From contig JAUEDM010000003.1 in NCBI GenBank assembly GCA_033439685.1, positions 3,626,001 to 3,690,000 of the forward strand: 64,000 bases of DNA, written 5' to 3'. The notes below the pieces were generated by a model. That model did not search any database and was not told where the DNA came from. It saw only the letters and a list, made by a program, of their open reading frames with translations. This document shows, piece by piece, positions 1 to 11,298 of this stretch (positions within the stretch are counted from its first letter, which is position 1; each line of letters begins with the position of its first letter). Origin of the DNA: Apodospora peruviana. Lineage: Eukaryota; Ascomycota; Sordariomycetes; Sordariales; Lasiosphaeriaceae. Position numbers and translations under genes: made by a program.

Positions 1-2256
1 CCGCTGACCGGGTTCGACTGGAAGTGGGACTACCTCACGCAGGACAGTCCGTCCAGACAGACCATGGTGGCTGCGGGCTGGTGCCGGAGCGATCTGGGGA
101 GGGCCAACTCCATCTACCAAAGGCTATTTACCGCGCATTATCTGAGTCTGCTGGACAGACATATCCCGGGCCGAGACCACTCAGCCTGCACGGAGACAAA
201 ATGCCAGGCGGCGCAGATCAATAATGACACGTACAAGCTGTCGCATGCGACGGAAGGCTGTGACTGTCGGGAATTTGTGGTCGATATTGTCAAAGTCAAG
301 ACGGTTCTTACCGAGTCGGACACGTATCCGATCTTGGTGTTTGACCCGGATGACGAGACGGCGGTGAGCGTACAGCCGTTTCGGCCTGGCAAGGACGAAT
401 ACGTTGCGCTATCACACGTAAGTACCTAGGCTCGTCCATACTATTTTCTTGGGACTTTGTGCAAAGACTGACAAGTGGTTGACCAGGTCTGGGCCGACGG
501 TCTCGGAAACACTCAGGGAAACACGCTCCAAAAGTGCCAAATCGCCCGACTCGGCCGGCTGATCGAAGCCGTCGAAGACTCTGTCCACGCCAGCAACCCC
601 TCCCAACCCCGACCCAAGTACCACCTCTGGATCGACACGCTCTGCTGTCCCGTCGCGAAGCTGGAGCCGTACTGCAACATGATCTCACTGACGCGGATGA
701 AGACGGTCTACGAGAAGGCGACGCACGTCTTGGTCCTGGACCTGGCTCTGTCGGTGCACGATGCCGAGACGCTCCATCCTGCCACTCTGCTGCTCCGGAT
801 CTTTGCGTCTTCCATATGGATGAGACGGTTATGGACACTTCAAGGTTCGACCCACTAGCCCTTTTTTCCCCCATAAATATGCCCCGTTACCTGTCTAACC
901 ACCACTTTATTTACTTGTTAAATAGAGGGCGTCCTAGCCGGATCCCTCTTCTTCCAGTTCCGCGACAAGCCCATCCACGCGAAATCCCTCCTCCCTAGAC
1001 TGTTAGACCCCTCCGACCACAGGTACTGGATCCTCTGGGCAGATCTGAACGAGGAATGGAGCCGGCTGAACGACCTCAACGCGCTCGCCAACGGTAGGAG
1101 TCAAGACATCCACAAGCACAAGATGTACCGCAACATGCAAGGCGCGCTCGACTTTAGGAATGTAACCTACCCGTCCGACGAGCCCATCTGCATCGCCACG
1201 CTTCTTGGCTTCGATTTGAGTAAAATCGTGCAGGCGTCAGACAGTCATGACAGCGAGCCCACGCGCGCGGAGAAGCGCATGTGCGAGCTCTGGCGCCTTT
1301 TGTCGCAAGCGGACGACGGGATCCCCGCTCGAATGATCTTTATCGTCGACGAGCCGCTTTCTACGCCGGGGTTCGGCTGGGCGCCCAGAAGTCTGCTGGG
1401 CGATCAGGACCAGGGCGGCGGGACGCGGTGGAAGACGCTTCAGTTTACCAATCCCACTGGTGCCAAATTCAAAGAGATCACGAGCGGGGAGCTGACGCCT
1501 CACGGGCTGGCGGTGCGGCTGCCGGGTTTGATGCTTGAGTCGCGACCGCTGTGTGCCGGTATGGCACTGCATGCCTGGGACGAGGTGTTGGCCGCTCACG
1601 AGGAGGATATCGTCTATTTCTGGCATGAGGAGGAAGATATTTGGTACCGCATGATTGATTGGGTGGATGGGGGACCTGGCGGTCCGCCCAGGAGGGTGTC
1701 TAGGGATATGAACGGGCATGAGATCGAGGCTGCTCGGCCGCTGTGCAGTGCTATTGATACCGGTAAAATTGCGCTTATCAAGGGCGAGCAGAGCGACGAT
1801 CCGTATAATGTGATGTTGTGGCTTATGGTGCAGGTGCTGAAGGATCATTGTGACGATGAAGACGAGGCGATGTCGGGATACAGAGTCAGATGGCTGAAGA
1901 AGGTGGTTGTGTCTCAGGTGAATGCGCTCGAGCTTTATTTTCTCCAGACCAGCAGGAAGGTGGCGTTGGAAGTTGCCGCGGCCGAGGTCGATGTCGGGAC
2001 GAAGGAGTTTGTACGGGTGAAGGAGTTGGGTAACCCGGAAAGTGAGGAATACAAAGCCGCTAGAGAGGGACTCAGGCAGAAGATGAAGGATGCCATGGCG
2101 GTGGTCTGGAAGAGCGATCCGCTGTTTTCCATGGTGGTCGAGAGGACTATCAGCGAGGGTATGGAGGAGTATATCTGGGCGTCGTCGCCCAAGGGGTTCT
2201 CGCATGATCGAGTCGCCAAGGCCACACCCATGGACCAGAGGTGGTTTGTAGACTAG
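1..2256 (+). CDS. HET-domain (heterokaryon incompatibility) protein, 5' partial
   Basis: The frame is open from base 1, so the start lies outside the window; 701 residues are visible in exons <1-417, 487-844 and 926-2256 (introns of 69 and 81 nt, both joining in frame). The HET signature is split across the first junction: ALSHVWADGLGN, then LWIDTLCCP, a run ending in VYEKATHVLVLDL, and RRLWTLQE completed by the second junction. These are the conserved blocks of the fungal HET domain (PF06985), found in proteins that trigger cell death after fusion of unlike strains; that role is family knowledge, not shown here. The second donor (GTTCGA) is not canonical, but splicing there restores the family motif WTLQE. 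The roughly 450 residues after the HET core carry no domain I recognise. Confidence 0.88.
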
Positions 2257-2478
2257 ATCTTGGGCGAACTGGCATAAGTTGGTACTACGGCTCACCGTAC
2301 ATACCTCGGTACGTGCGGAAGCATGTTATCTGATCTTCGGTGTGTGGTGACGCGATGCTGTACACCAAAGGAGGCGGAGTGCATGGTAGTTACTAGCAGA
2401 ATGTGCCGTGAAACACGAGGGGGCCTGTTAGTGACCCCACAGCCTGCTTCCACTCTGTTCTCCAAGGCGGCCTAGCCA

Positions 2479-3326
2479 ATGGGGACGTGTATTTCCTGAA
2501 CATTTTTGGACGCGTGGTTGATCATTGATTACGCGTCTTGGTCAGTGATCAGATATCAACTCCAAATCTCGGCTCTTTGCTTGCAAGATCTGAACAAACA
2601 GGCCGAGCCCCGTTGACACGACTGACGAAATGGGTAAAAAGACATGAGCTGATAGACAAAGATGAGGGATCAACAGCTGCAGATTCCGCATTCTGGGCAA
2701 AGACGGTCCTCATCTGGTTCCTCCAAGTCGCCGGTGTCAGTTCTGCCCTGGTATTTGGCATGTTCTCGGTCTCGTGTGGCTGGAACTCTGAGATAGCCAA
2801 GAGTCAAGCAGATGCCGCCAACCTGCTGAGCATGGTTGCTTTGTGTGCTCAGGTCGACGAAAATGGCGAGGTACCCATATCCTCCACTCGTATAATGGCA
2901 CAACTTCTAACGTAACACAACAGCGTTATGGTGAAATATGCGACGCCGTCCACGTCGCCGCCCAAGCCCGAATCGGTTCCATGACTGCCTCCATGTTCGG
3001 CGGCAAACACTCTAGTTCGATCTACCAGTACCTCGACCGGTTTGCCAACCTCAACGCCATCCCCGACGTTCCCCAGGTCGCCAAGTTCCACCCAGTCTCC
3101 CATCTCTTCTATCACCACCCTGATCACTCGGTCAGTCACGGTGACGGCCCTACCAACCCTAACTGGCTTATCCCCGAAGCCCTCGGCAGATGACGCGGAT
3201 ATGGGCATGACGACACTGGAGAAGATAACCATTGTCATTGCCATTTCGACGGGAATTATCACCATGCTGTCATTCTGGTCGAGCAGGGCCAACTACAAGC
3301 GAGTGAAGCAACGATATATGGACTAG
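2479..3326 (+). CDS. Small membrane protein of unknown function, structure unresolved
   Basis: The coding signal starts near 2546 and has no in-frame ATG upstream; a tiny first exon, ATGGGGAC at 2479-2486, joined over a 59-nt intron to 2546 would give a start MGTDQIST. This exon runs to 2870 and holds one hydrophobic segment (TVLIWFLQVAGVSSALVFGM). An intron 2871-2923 then leads into a C3-rich frame (RYGEICDAVHVAAQARIGSM) open to a stop at 3193. A different frame, open 2985-3326, encodes a Ser/Thr/Pro-rich stalk, a second membrane helix (ITIVIAISTGIITMLSFW) and a basic tail. Both frames look coding over 2985-3193, so either a short intron or a one-base shift joins them. I recognise no family. 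The end at 3326 is my preferred choice because of the membrane helix. Confidence 0.45.
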
Positions 3327-3699
3327 AATGACTCTTTGGGAAGGTACGAGAACAATTATTGGGGAAATGGTGGATTCGGCGCATGATTACAAGGTGACTG
3401 GACGCAATTCATAATTACCTACCTGGTAAAAAGGGTTTCTCCTTTAAGTCTGTATGCATACTAACACTCCTTCCGGGCAATGCCGCCAGCTGAATGCTAT
3501 TTACCGCTTAATAAGTGCCCCGTTTCTCTGGTTGTGACCGTCATGGTGTCGAAAATAGCCATGGATTCATGGATTTTTATCTTTCAGGCTTGGATCATGG
3601 GCGGTATACAAATCTGAGAAGAAACGAAGGTACGTTCAGTGGCAACTGAAGTACCTTATGGGCATAGGGTAGTTAGTGCCCATGAGGTACACCCACAGG
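3327..3699. other. Intergenic, convergent ends
   Basis: This 373-bp space lies between the 3' ends of the small membrane-protein gene and the M6 peptidase gene. I see no ORF, repeat or RNA gene in it. Confidence 0.6.
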
Positions 3700-4926
3700 T
3701 CACGAAACATCCACCTGTATGGTAAACCTATTCCCGCTCTGCGCCGTCAGCGTAACCTTGACACCCCATCCAGGAACGGTGAACGAGCTCGTGCCCGCCA
3801 GACTCAACGGCGCATCATTCAGCTTATCACCCGCACACCCATTCCCACTGGGATTCACATCCAAGACCCTCACCGGACCCCGTCCCGTCTCCGTCGCCAT
3901 CGACACGGTGTAGAGCAACACCCCCGTCGCACACGCGGCGTCGTCCACCCCGAGCTTGGTCCTCGCCTCCGCCACCAGCACCGTCGTGGCATTATGCCTG
4001 ACGACCACCGCTTTGATGTCCTCATCATTGCTCTCCAGCGCCGATAATACGTGTACACTCGACCCCTTGCCATCGGCAACACACTCGACCTGCGCGTCAT
4101 CGATCCACCCCAGCCGCCACTTGCTCCAGGCGAAGTAGTCCGGCGAAGGCCCGTTGATGTACCCCATCATGTCCCAGCCGCCGATATACAGACCCGTCGC
4201 GCCCGTCACGGGATACAAGTCGGGCAAGCACATCGTGTGCCCGGTCTCGTGGTTTATGACCTTGGATTTCCAGGTCTGGTAGGCGTCCAGTCCTATAGTC
4301 ACGACTTTGCCCGCCACTTGCTTTGCAGTTCTGGACCCGCGCTGCTCGACAGAGTCCATGTAGGTCGGACTGAACGAGATGGCAGTCGCTTTCGTTGTGG
4401 GGACAATATACAGCACGTCATAACCCGTCGGGACCGTTGCGACGCGGGCGTACGCGTCGATGGCGTCGAGGATGTAGGTCCGGTGCGTGGCGGAGGTGAG
4501 CCCGCGGTTCCAGTTGTACGAATCGGAGCGGGCGGGCATGCGTGCAAAGCGCGTCATGTCGGCGGTCACGTTTAGGGTCAGCCGGCCGTAGGAGGAGGTT
4601 TTGTACCACTCGTTTGCGGCGGGGAGGAAAAAGTCGTAGAGTTGTTGAGGCGTTTCGGAGGACGGGGCGGGCGCGTCGGAGAAATCGACGAAGAACATGA
4701 AGGCGCGCAGGGTGCCCGTGCTAGGCGCGCATGGGATTTCTGTGTAGCTGAAGCCCAGGCTGAGGTAGACGCCCCTCGGTGCGGAGATTCGGCATGCTGA
4801 GATGTTGCTGGCGGCTGTTTGTCGTAGAGATGGTGGACTTGCTTCGGTGGTAGGGATGAACGTGCAGAGGGAGCTCTGGATGGCAGTTAGGATTATCGCG
4901 AGGACGAAGATCCTAGGAATCGCCAT
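3700..4926 (-). CDS. Secreted M6-family (immune inhibitor A-like) metallopeptidase
   Basis: Single-exon gene of 408 residues. The start is the ATG at 4926, which places a signal peptide at residues 1-22 (MAIPRIFVLAIILTAIQSSL followed by CT); the longer frame upstream has no ATG. The zinc-site motif is HETGHTMCLPDLY at residues 226-238, matching the HExxHxxgxxD pattern of peptidase family M6, with Glu227 as the catalytic residue, His226 and His230 as ligands and Asp236 as probable third ligand; the usual Gly of the motif is Cys here. WDMMGY and WSKWRLGW after it are also typical of the family. It should act outside the cell as an endopeptidase. M6 enzymes are mostly bacterial, so a fungal copy may derive from transfer; that is inference. 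No propeptide or C-terminal adhesion domain is recognised. It is divergent from the next gene. Confidence 0.85.
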   Translation of the reverse strand: MAIPRIFVLAIILTAIQSSLCTFIPTTEASPPSLRQTAASNISACRISAPRGVYLSLGFSYTEIPCAPSTGTLRAFMFFVDFSDAPAPSSETPQQLYDFFLPAANEWYKTSSYGRLTLNVTADMTRFARMPARSDSYNWNRGLTSATHRTYILDAIDAYARVATVPTGYDVLYIVPTTKATAISFSPTYMDSVEQRGSRTAKQVAGKVVTIGLDAYQTWKSKVINHETGHTMCLPDLYPVTGATGLYIGGWDMMGYINGPSPDYFAWSKWRLGWIDDAQVECVADGKGSSVHVLSALESNDEDIKAVVVRHNATTVLVAEARTKLGVDDAACATGVLLYTVSMATETGRGPVRVLDVNPSGNGCAGDKLNDAPLSLAGTSSFTVPGWGVKVTLTAQSGNRFTIQVDVS

Positions 4927-5386
4927 GTTGGCTGGCCGTGTCAGTTTGGTCTTTGCTACTATGCCAAGCTGAGTGAGGCACAAAATCTGCTGAAGCTATT
5001 CACAGGGTGCGTGCTGCCATGGAACTAAGCCAAGGAGGATTATCCTCCCCGGAAGCCAACGCGTTGATAAGAATCCATCAGAGACTCGCGCTTCCGGCAT
5101 TTTGATCAGTTAATTCCACTTATCAGAGGTTCTTTAGGCTGGGTCATCTCAGGTACAGTAGTACTGTTGGACTTTAGCCGATGATAATGGACGATTGGAG
5201 CGCATCCGAGGTCAACTTGAACATCTCCCCGCACAAAGCTAAATACCTAGGTGCCATTTCGGGAAATTATGTCCGTTATGATGGAAAGGATTCGGTCGTC
5301 GACTGGATAGAATATACATGTAGTAGCTCTACCTACCGCATGTATCATGCCATGCATACAGCTCTTGCTGCTGCTTCGTGGTTTAG
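4927..5386. promoter_or_regulatory. Divergent intergenic promoter region
   Basis: This 460-bp space separates the start codons of the M6 peptidase (minus) and the DUF5695-like gene (plus), so both promoters must lie in it. I cannot point to a convincing TATA box; TATACAT near 5311 is the closest. No gene is seen. Confidence 0.5.
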
Positions 5387-8310
5387 ATGAACATCTCGAA
5401 CCAGCAAGCAAACATGCTATCAACATCAACAACGCGATTTCTGGGGCTTCTATCACTGGCACAACTTCTAGCATCGTCTGCTGCTGGACAAGACACGCTG
5501 GGCTTCGGCAATGGCTACCTGAACCGCAGCACCAAGAACTTCGACATCCAGATCGTCCGGGACGCGCAGACTCTCGCCTCGCTGCGGCCGGCCGGTAGTT
5601 CATTCGACTTCCTGCCCCTTGACTACCTCCCCCGAAGGGCCCGCAATGGCCAGTACCACTGGGGCGACGTGACTCTGCGCTACCGTGAGGTCAACACCAC
5701 GGGGAACACGCCTTGGGTGGACATTGACTCGGCAAAGACGCGCAAAACGATCACTTCTTTACGAACAGATGGTCAAATATCTGCTGCCAACTTGGCTCCG
5801 ACGCTACCGACATCGTTGCCGCTCGACATAACGAGAGAATGGATCGATGTTGCTGGTGACCTCGGGCTGCGTTTCACCCTGACCAATACGGGCAAGACTG
5901 CTCTAGAAATCGGCAGCCTCGGCTTCCCGGCTGAGTTTAACAGCATCTTCACCGGCCGCTCGGCCGAACAGATACAGCAGAAATGCTCGCTAGCTGATCC
6001 TTATATCGGTATGCATGCGGGATACATCCGCGTCGTCCCTGTCCGCGGGACCGGTGCGGCTTTGGTCGTGACAGCGCTCGGGGGCACCGACACGCCCCTG
6101 GAGGCATGGCGCAACCTGGCCGAGGCGAGCTACAGCGATACCGGATATGCAAGCCAGACGTTTGAGGGCTACTATGAGTGGCAGGTGCTGAGCAACGCGT
6201 GGGCTACCAAGGAGTGGGCATCTACCGATCCGTGGAATCCTCCGAATTCTCGGGTGTTGCAGCCTGGTCAGGTCATGACGTTTGGTGTTCGGTTCTCGCT
6301 GGTCAAGGGCGGTGTAAGGGATACCGACAAGACTCTGTCGGCGGCGGGAGTTCCTGTCGCCGTCGGTGCGCCCGGCTACGTGGTTACTCGCGACTCTGGT
6401 CCGGCTCAGCTATCGGTGCGGCTTCCTGTCAACTTGACGGTGATCTCTGTCAAATCGGATCCGCCAACCGCACTGAGAGTAACTCGGAGCACGGCCGCGA
6501 CCACAGCTGAAGGGGTATGCTTGTACCAAGTCACGCCCGACAACAACACATGGGGCCGAGCTCGCCTCTCACTGTCGTTTTCCGACGGCCGGATCCAAAC
6601 AGTGCACTACTTCATCCCCGAATCAGCCTCAGTCGCCGTCGCAGGCCTAGGCCGCTTCCTTACAACAAAACAATGGTTCACCGACACATCGGACCCGTTC
6701 GGCCGCGCGCCGTCCGTCATGACGTACGATTACGAGACCAAGTCCATCGTCACGCAGGACCCGCGCGTCTGGATCGCCGGGCTCAGCGATGAAGGCGGAG
6801 CAGGTTCCTTTCTAGCAGCCGCCATCAAGCAGGCCGTCCAACCATCCGCGGACGAGATCTCCAAACTCGAACAGTTTGTCGACGGCGTGCTCTGGGGTCG
6901 CATCCAGTCCACGACCGACTACGCGGTCCGCAAGAGCATCTTTTTCTACCAGCCGTCCGCCGTGTCGTATATTTACAGCCGCGCGATCGACTGGCGCAAC
7001 TGGTGGTCGTGGGATAAAGCGGCAGCATACGCGACGGACCGCGCGTATGACTATGTCCACGTCGCCGCGACGTACTGGGCGCTGTACCGCGCCGGCCGCG
7101 CGTACCCGGACCTGCTTAAACGGAAGACGTGGGACTGGTATCTTGATCAGGCGCACAAGACAGTCATCAAGTGCATGACGGACAGCAGCGTCGGGTATTC
7201 CCGCGACGGCCTGATGGGTGAGACTGTATTTGGCGAGATCTTGGCAGACCTCAAACGCGAGAGGCGGGCTGTGCAGGCGACTGCGTTTGAGAGCGCTATG
7301 CGTGCAAGGGCGCGGCTGTGGGACGCCGCTGCGGTGCCGTTTGGGAGCGAGATGGCGTGGGACTCGACGGGTCAGGAGGGGATTTACTACTGGTCCAGGT
7401 GAGTGAACATACGCCTACTGCTGCTTTATCCTGTGGCTTATTCCTGCTGATAATATGAAAGGTATTTCGGCTACAACGCGACGGCGACGAAGACGCTCAA
7501 CACCGTGCTCGGCTACGACCCGACGGTGCCGCACTGGGGCTGGAATGGAAACGCTCGTCGGTACTGGGATAACGTGTATGGAACTCTCTATTCTTACTCT
7601 CTCTAACTGTGTCCCGTCTAAATGATATTTGCGTTATTATCTGCAGATACGGCGGCAAACTCCAACGCATCGAACGACAGATCCACCACTACGGGTCGGG
7701 GCTGAACGCCCTTGTCCTTCTATCGGCCTTCCGCAGCGACCCGAGCGACACCTACCTCCTCCGCGTCGGCTACGGAGGCATGACCGGACCGCTGACAAAC
7801 ATCAACCGGGAAGGATTCGCGTCGGCATCCTTCCACTCGTGGCCTGAGACGCTCAAGTGGGACGGATACAGCGGTGACTACGGACCCAACTTTGTCGGTC
7901 TTGCTCTCGGGTCGGGGACGTATCTCGTCGAGGATAACGAGTTCGGTGGGCTGGTTGTTTATGGGGGCAGTCTCGATCAAACGCAGGCGACGAAGAGCGG
8001 TGTTGTAGCAACGGTACAGACGCAGGATGCATTTCGGAGACGGGTGTTTATCGGGCCCCTGAAGCTACTTGTCAGCGTCGATGCGGGTGTTATCGTCAGC
8101 TTCACGTACCGTGCTGTGGATGCTTCCGTATCTCTGCTGCTGTCGCAGATGGAAGGGGGTCCCATGGCAAGCTCGGCGGTCGTCTGGCTTGAAACGACTG
8201 CTGGCACGGCCAAATTCACGGTAACAAACCCTGGGCTGGCACAGACTCGTCTTGGATGGCAGGTTCCTTTGAGCACGGCTCCTGTAACTGTTGTTATTGG
8301 CAAGGCATAA
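5387..8310 (+). CDS. Secreted DUF5695-like protein, candidate glycoside hydrolase
   Basis: Exons 5387-7398, 7462-7575 and 7647-8310 (introns 63 and 71 nt, all phases consistent) give 929 residues. The N-terminus holds a signal peptide, best from the second Met at residue 10 (LLSLAQLLASSAA then cleavage before GQDT). The body has an N-terminal beta-rich part and a central to C-terminal part rich in aromatic motifs (DWRNWWSWDKAAAYATDRAY, WDWYLDQ, GQEGIYYWSR, WGWNGNARRYWDN) that resembles an (alpha/alpha)6-barrel. From memory this is the fungal/bacterial DUF5695 family; I cannot check that here. A role on extracellular polysaccharide is inferred from secretion, aromatic surfaces and the GH127 gene 585 bp downstream on the same strand. 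The catalytic residues are not known to me. Confidence 0.75.
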
Positions 8311-8894
8311 CCGAGGACAAACAAGATACTGTATCAGACTCGTATTATAAACACATAACACCTTCGCAAAACATTGTACAATTTATCATGAGATGTTCCA
8401 GATCGTATTTCCTTGCTGCTAGGGCTTAGATAACGCAGACATCCATACAGGTAAGGTGGGTATTTCAGTATTTCAGTATGTGCTCACTCACATAGCCTCC
8501 GGTGGCAGACATAGATCCCCATATCCCAGCCCCTGTCTCGAAACTCGGAGCAGACCTTGACCCCCGGGAATACTATATACCTTACCCAATCAAGGTAAAT
8601 ACTAGCTTCTTATCTGCGGGACGTTGTTTATCGACGGGTTCCTGATAACATCGGCAGAATACTGCACCGCATTTAGATTACCTTCCTTCGGTAGTGGTGT
8701 AGAAAGATGCCCCACGAATTGGAGAATACCCGGTCCGTCGTTGGGGTTGATCAACACAGAACCACATAGAGGTACCGCCAGACCAGGCACATAGGCTTGG
8801 GGTGAGATTATGCTCCTTTCACACTCGAAACACCATCAATTTCATTGTGCCCTCGGTTAGTACGCAGAACGAGTTTGTCGCGATCGTGTTGTCC
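8311..8894. other. Intergenic between the two carbohydrate-active genes
   Basis: 584 bp with the 3' region of the DUF5695-like gene and the promoter of the GH127 gene. CTATATAC near 8573 is a weak TATA candidate about 320 bp before the GH127 start. No ORF of substance. Confidence 0.5.
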
Positions 8895-11298
8895 ATGATC
8901 AAGATGATCGCTCTTGCGGTCGCCATGATGTTGTTGGGGATGATGGTGGTGGAAGTGAGGGGTTCTGCCATCCCAGAGCAGCAGATGATGGGCCCGGAAG
9001 AGTCTAGAAGTCGTGAGTGAAAATCTTCCAAGTTTGGCATAACCTGAGAAAATAGGTAAGGTAGACAGCTGACAGCAGCAACCTTCCAGTCGTTCAACCT
9101 GTTTACCAGCCCTTGAAACTGGGTTCGATCAAGCCCAGGGGCTGGATCAAGGACCAGCTGGAGCTGGAGGCGGCCGGACTGGCTGGCAACATGTTCGACT
9201 TCTACCGTTTCGTGCACGACTCGAAATGGATCGGGGGCAAGACCGAGTATTCCGCACTGGATGAAGCCTCTCCGTACTGGTTCAATGGGCTTGTCCCTCT
9301 TGCTTTCGGATTGGGCGACGATAGGATAGAAAAGCAGGTCAAGTACTATCTGGACTACGTCCTGGACCACCAGCAGAAAGATGGGTGGCTGGGGTTCGAG
9401 ACGACTCGGCAGACTCGAGGCATCTGGGCGCGCTGCTTGCTTCTACTGGGGCTAACCGTAAATCTTTCCCCCAAGTTCCCCAGTGAAGGATGTGGCTAAT
9501 GTGGGAAACAGCAATATGCCGATGCAGATCCAAGCCAAACGGACAAGATCGTCGACGCAATGCACAGATACGTCGTCCTGGCGCACAACATGCTCAATAA
9601 CAACTACACCGGCCTCCTGGTCCATGGAAACGACATCTTCGACACGGCTGGGTTCGGGGTGGGCCGCACGCACGAGATGCATATCCCTCTGCAGTGGTTG
9701 TACGAGAAATATCCACGGAACAACTCGCAGATCATCTGGGAGACGATGGAACTGATGATAAAGGGAGGAGAGGTGTGGGGCGCAGACTGGAGAAAGTTTT
9801 GGACCGAGAGCGGCTACCCACGCGTCTGGAGCGAGACATCGCCATATAACATGAGCTGGGTGTTTATCCACGGCGTCAACCAGGCCCAAGGTCTACGATA
9901 TCCCTTGTCCATCTATCGCATGACGCACGACGAAGGCCTAAAGAGGCAGACGCGACTTGCAGTTGACCTTCTGGCCAAATACCACAAGTCTCTGGCTGGA
10001 ACCATCATTGCTGACGAATATATCACCGACCTCAGCCCCAGCCATGGATCGGAGCTTTGCATCACGGCGGAGATCATGTTTTCCATGGCGTGGATCTACC
10101 AGTACCTGGGTGACAATGACATCGCGGACTGGGTCGAGCAGGCTGCGTTTAACGCTCTTCCCGTATCTATCTCGCCCGACTGGTGGTCCCATCAGTATAT
10201 TCAACAGGAGAACCAGGTGAGTCGTAACATCAAGTTCCAGTCACTTCAATATGGAGCCTAACGAGTCTCTGTGTTTAGCCATGGTCTCGAAACCTGACAC
10301 AAGGATCGAGTTTGTGGGTGGATGTCAACTCATACGCCAATGTCTTTGGTCTGGAACCGAATTATGTGAGCTTGTTCCCCAAGGACCTTTCACTTCAACC
10401 CGAAGGGAAGAGATCAACTAACAATATACCATCGTAGCCATGCTGCACAGTCAACCACCCCCAAGCATACCCCAAGTTCCTAGCCAATTCTTTTGTGCGC
10501 ACCAACGACAGCGGAATCGCCCACGTCTTTCTCGGCCCAGCAAGCCTGACCACAACGCTCGCAGACGGCAACACGGTTTCTGTCTCTGTCGAAACCACCT
10601 ATCCTTTTGGCCTGGACATCAACTACACCATCTCAGCTACCAAGCCCTTCCCCTTTTACATCCGCATCCCAACCTGGGCCGACACCTCGACCAGCACCGT
10701 CACCACTTCTACTTCGGACGGCACACAAGTCGTCTCCCCGTCAGCTTCCGGCCTCCAAAAACTCTTCATTCCGGCCGGCGGCACAAACACGACGGCGACA
10801 TTGTCACTGGCAACCCAACCGCGAGTCGTCACCCGCGCGGACAACACCGCTGCAATCTACTACGGCGCGTTGCTGTACAGCCTGGCAATCACATATACAG
10901 AAACCGCCTCCCCGCCGCGGCAGTATAACAACCTCGCCATCCTGCCCAACTCAACGACGCACGCGCACGCGCACGACCACGTTCTCGTCCCGACCAGCCC
11001 CTGGGCCATCGCCATTGATCCGTCGCAGATTCGCGTTGTGCATAAGAGTGGTGACGACGGGAGGAAGTTGGCAAGCCCGATCTGGGCGCTCGGTGCGCCG
11101 CCGGTTGAGCTGCGCGTCGCGGCCGTTGAGATTGATAACTGGCCGGTGAGGTTGGATTCGCCTGCCAACCCGCCGTCGAAGCCGAGAGCGGGCGCGGGCA
11201 AAAAGGTGTTTAGTGCGAGGTTTGTGCCATATGGAAGTGCCAAGTTACACATGGCTGAGCTTCCTGTGCTGTCGTTGGCCAAGATCGATTTGGTCTGA
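8895..11298 (+). CDS. Secreted GH127-type beta-L-arabinofuranosidase
   Basis: Five exons, 8895-9012, 9090-9457, 9512-10216, 10279-10365 and 10438-11298, join in phase to 712 residues. The start ATG at 8895 gives a signal peptide (MIALAVAMMLLGMMVVEVRG). The family (PF07944, formerly DUF1680) is recognised from KPRGWIKDQLELEAAGLAGN, from SELC at residues 342-345 and from the Cys pair PCCTVNHP at 428-429. In the characterised Bifidobacterium enzyme HypBA1, a Glu-x-Cys motif and a Cys-Cys pair bind zinc and the first Cys of the pair is the nucleophile; the equivalents here are Glu343, Cys345, Cys428 and Cys429, with Glu331 a candidate acid/base. It would release L-arabinofuranose from arabinans or hydroxyproline-linked arabinosides. 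Exact substrate is not decidable. All catalytic residues are kept. Confidence 0.88.

Noticed and set aside
1237..2295. Long minus-strand frame opposite the HET gene
   Set aside because: It lies wholly antisense to a frame with clear HET-domain splicing and carries no domain; GC-rich codons create such mirror frames.
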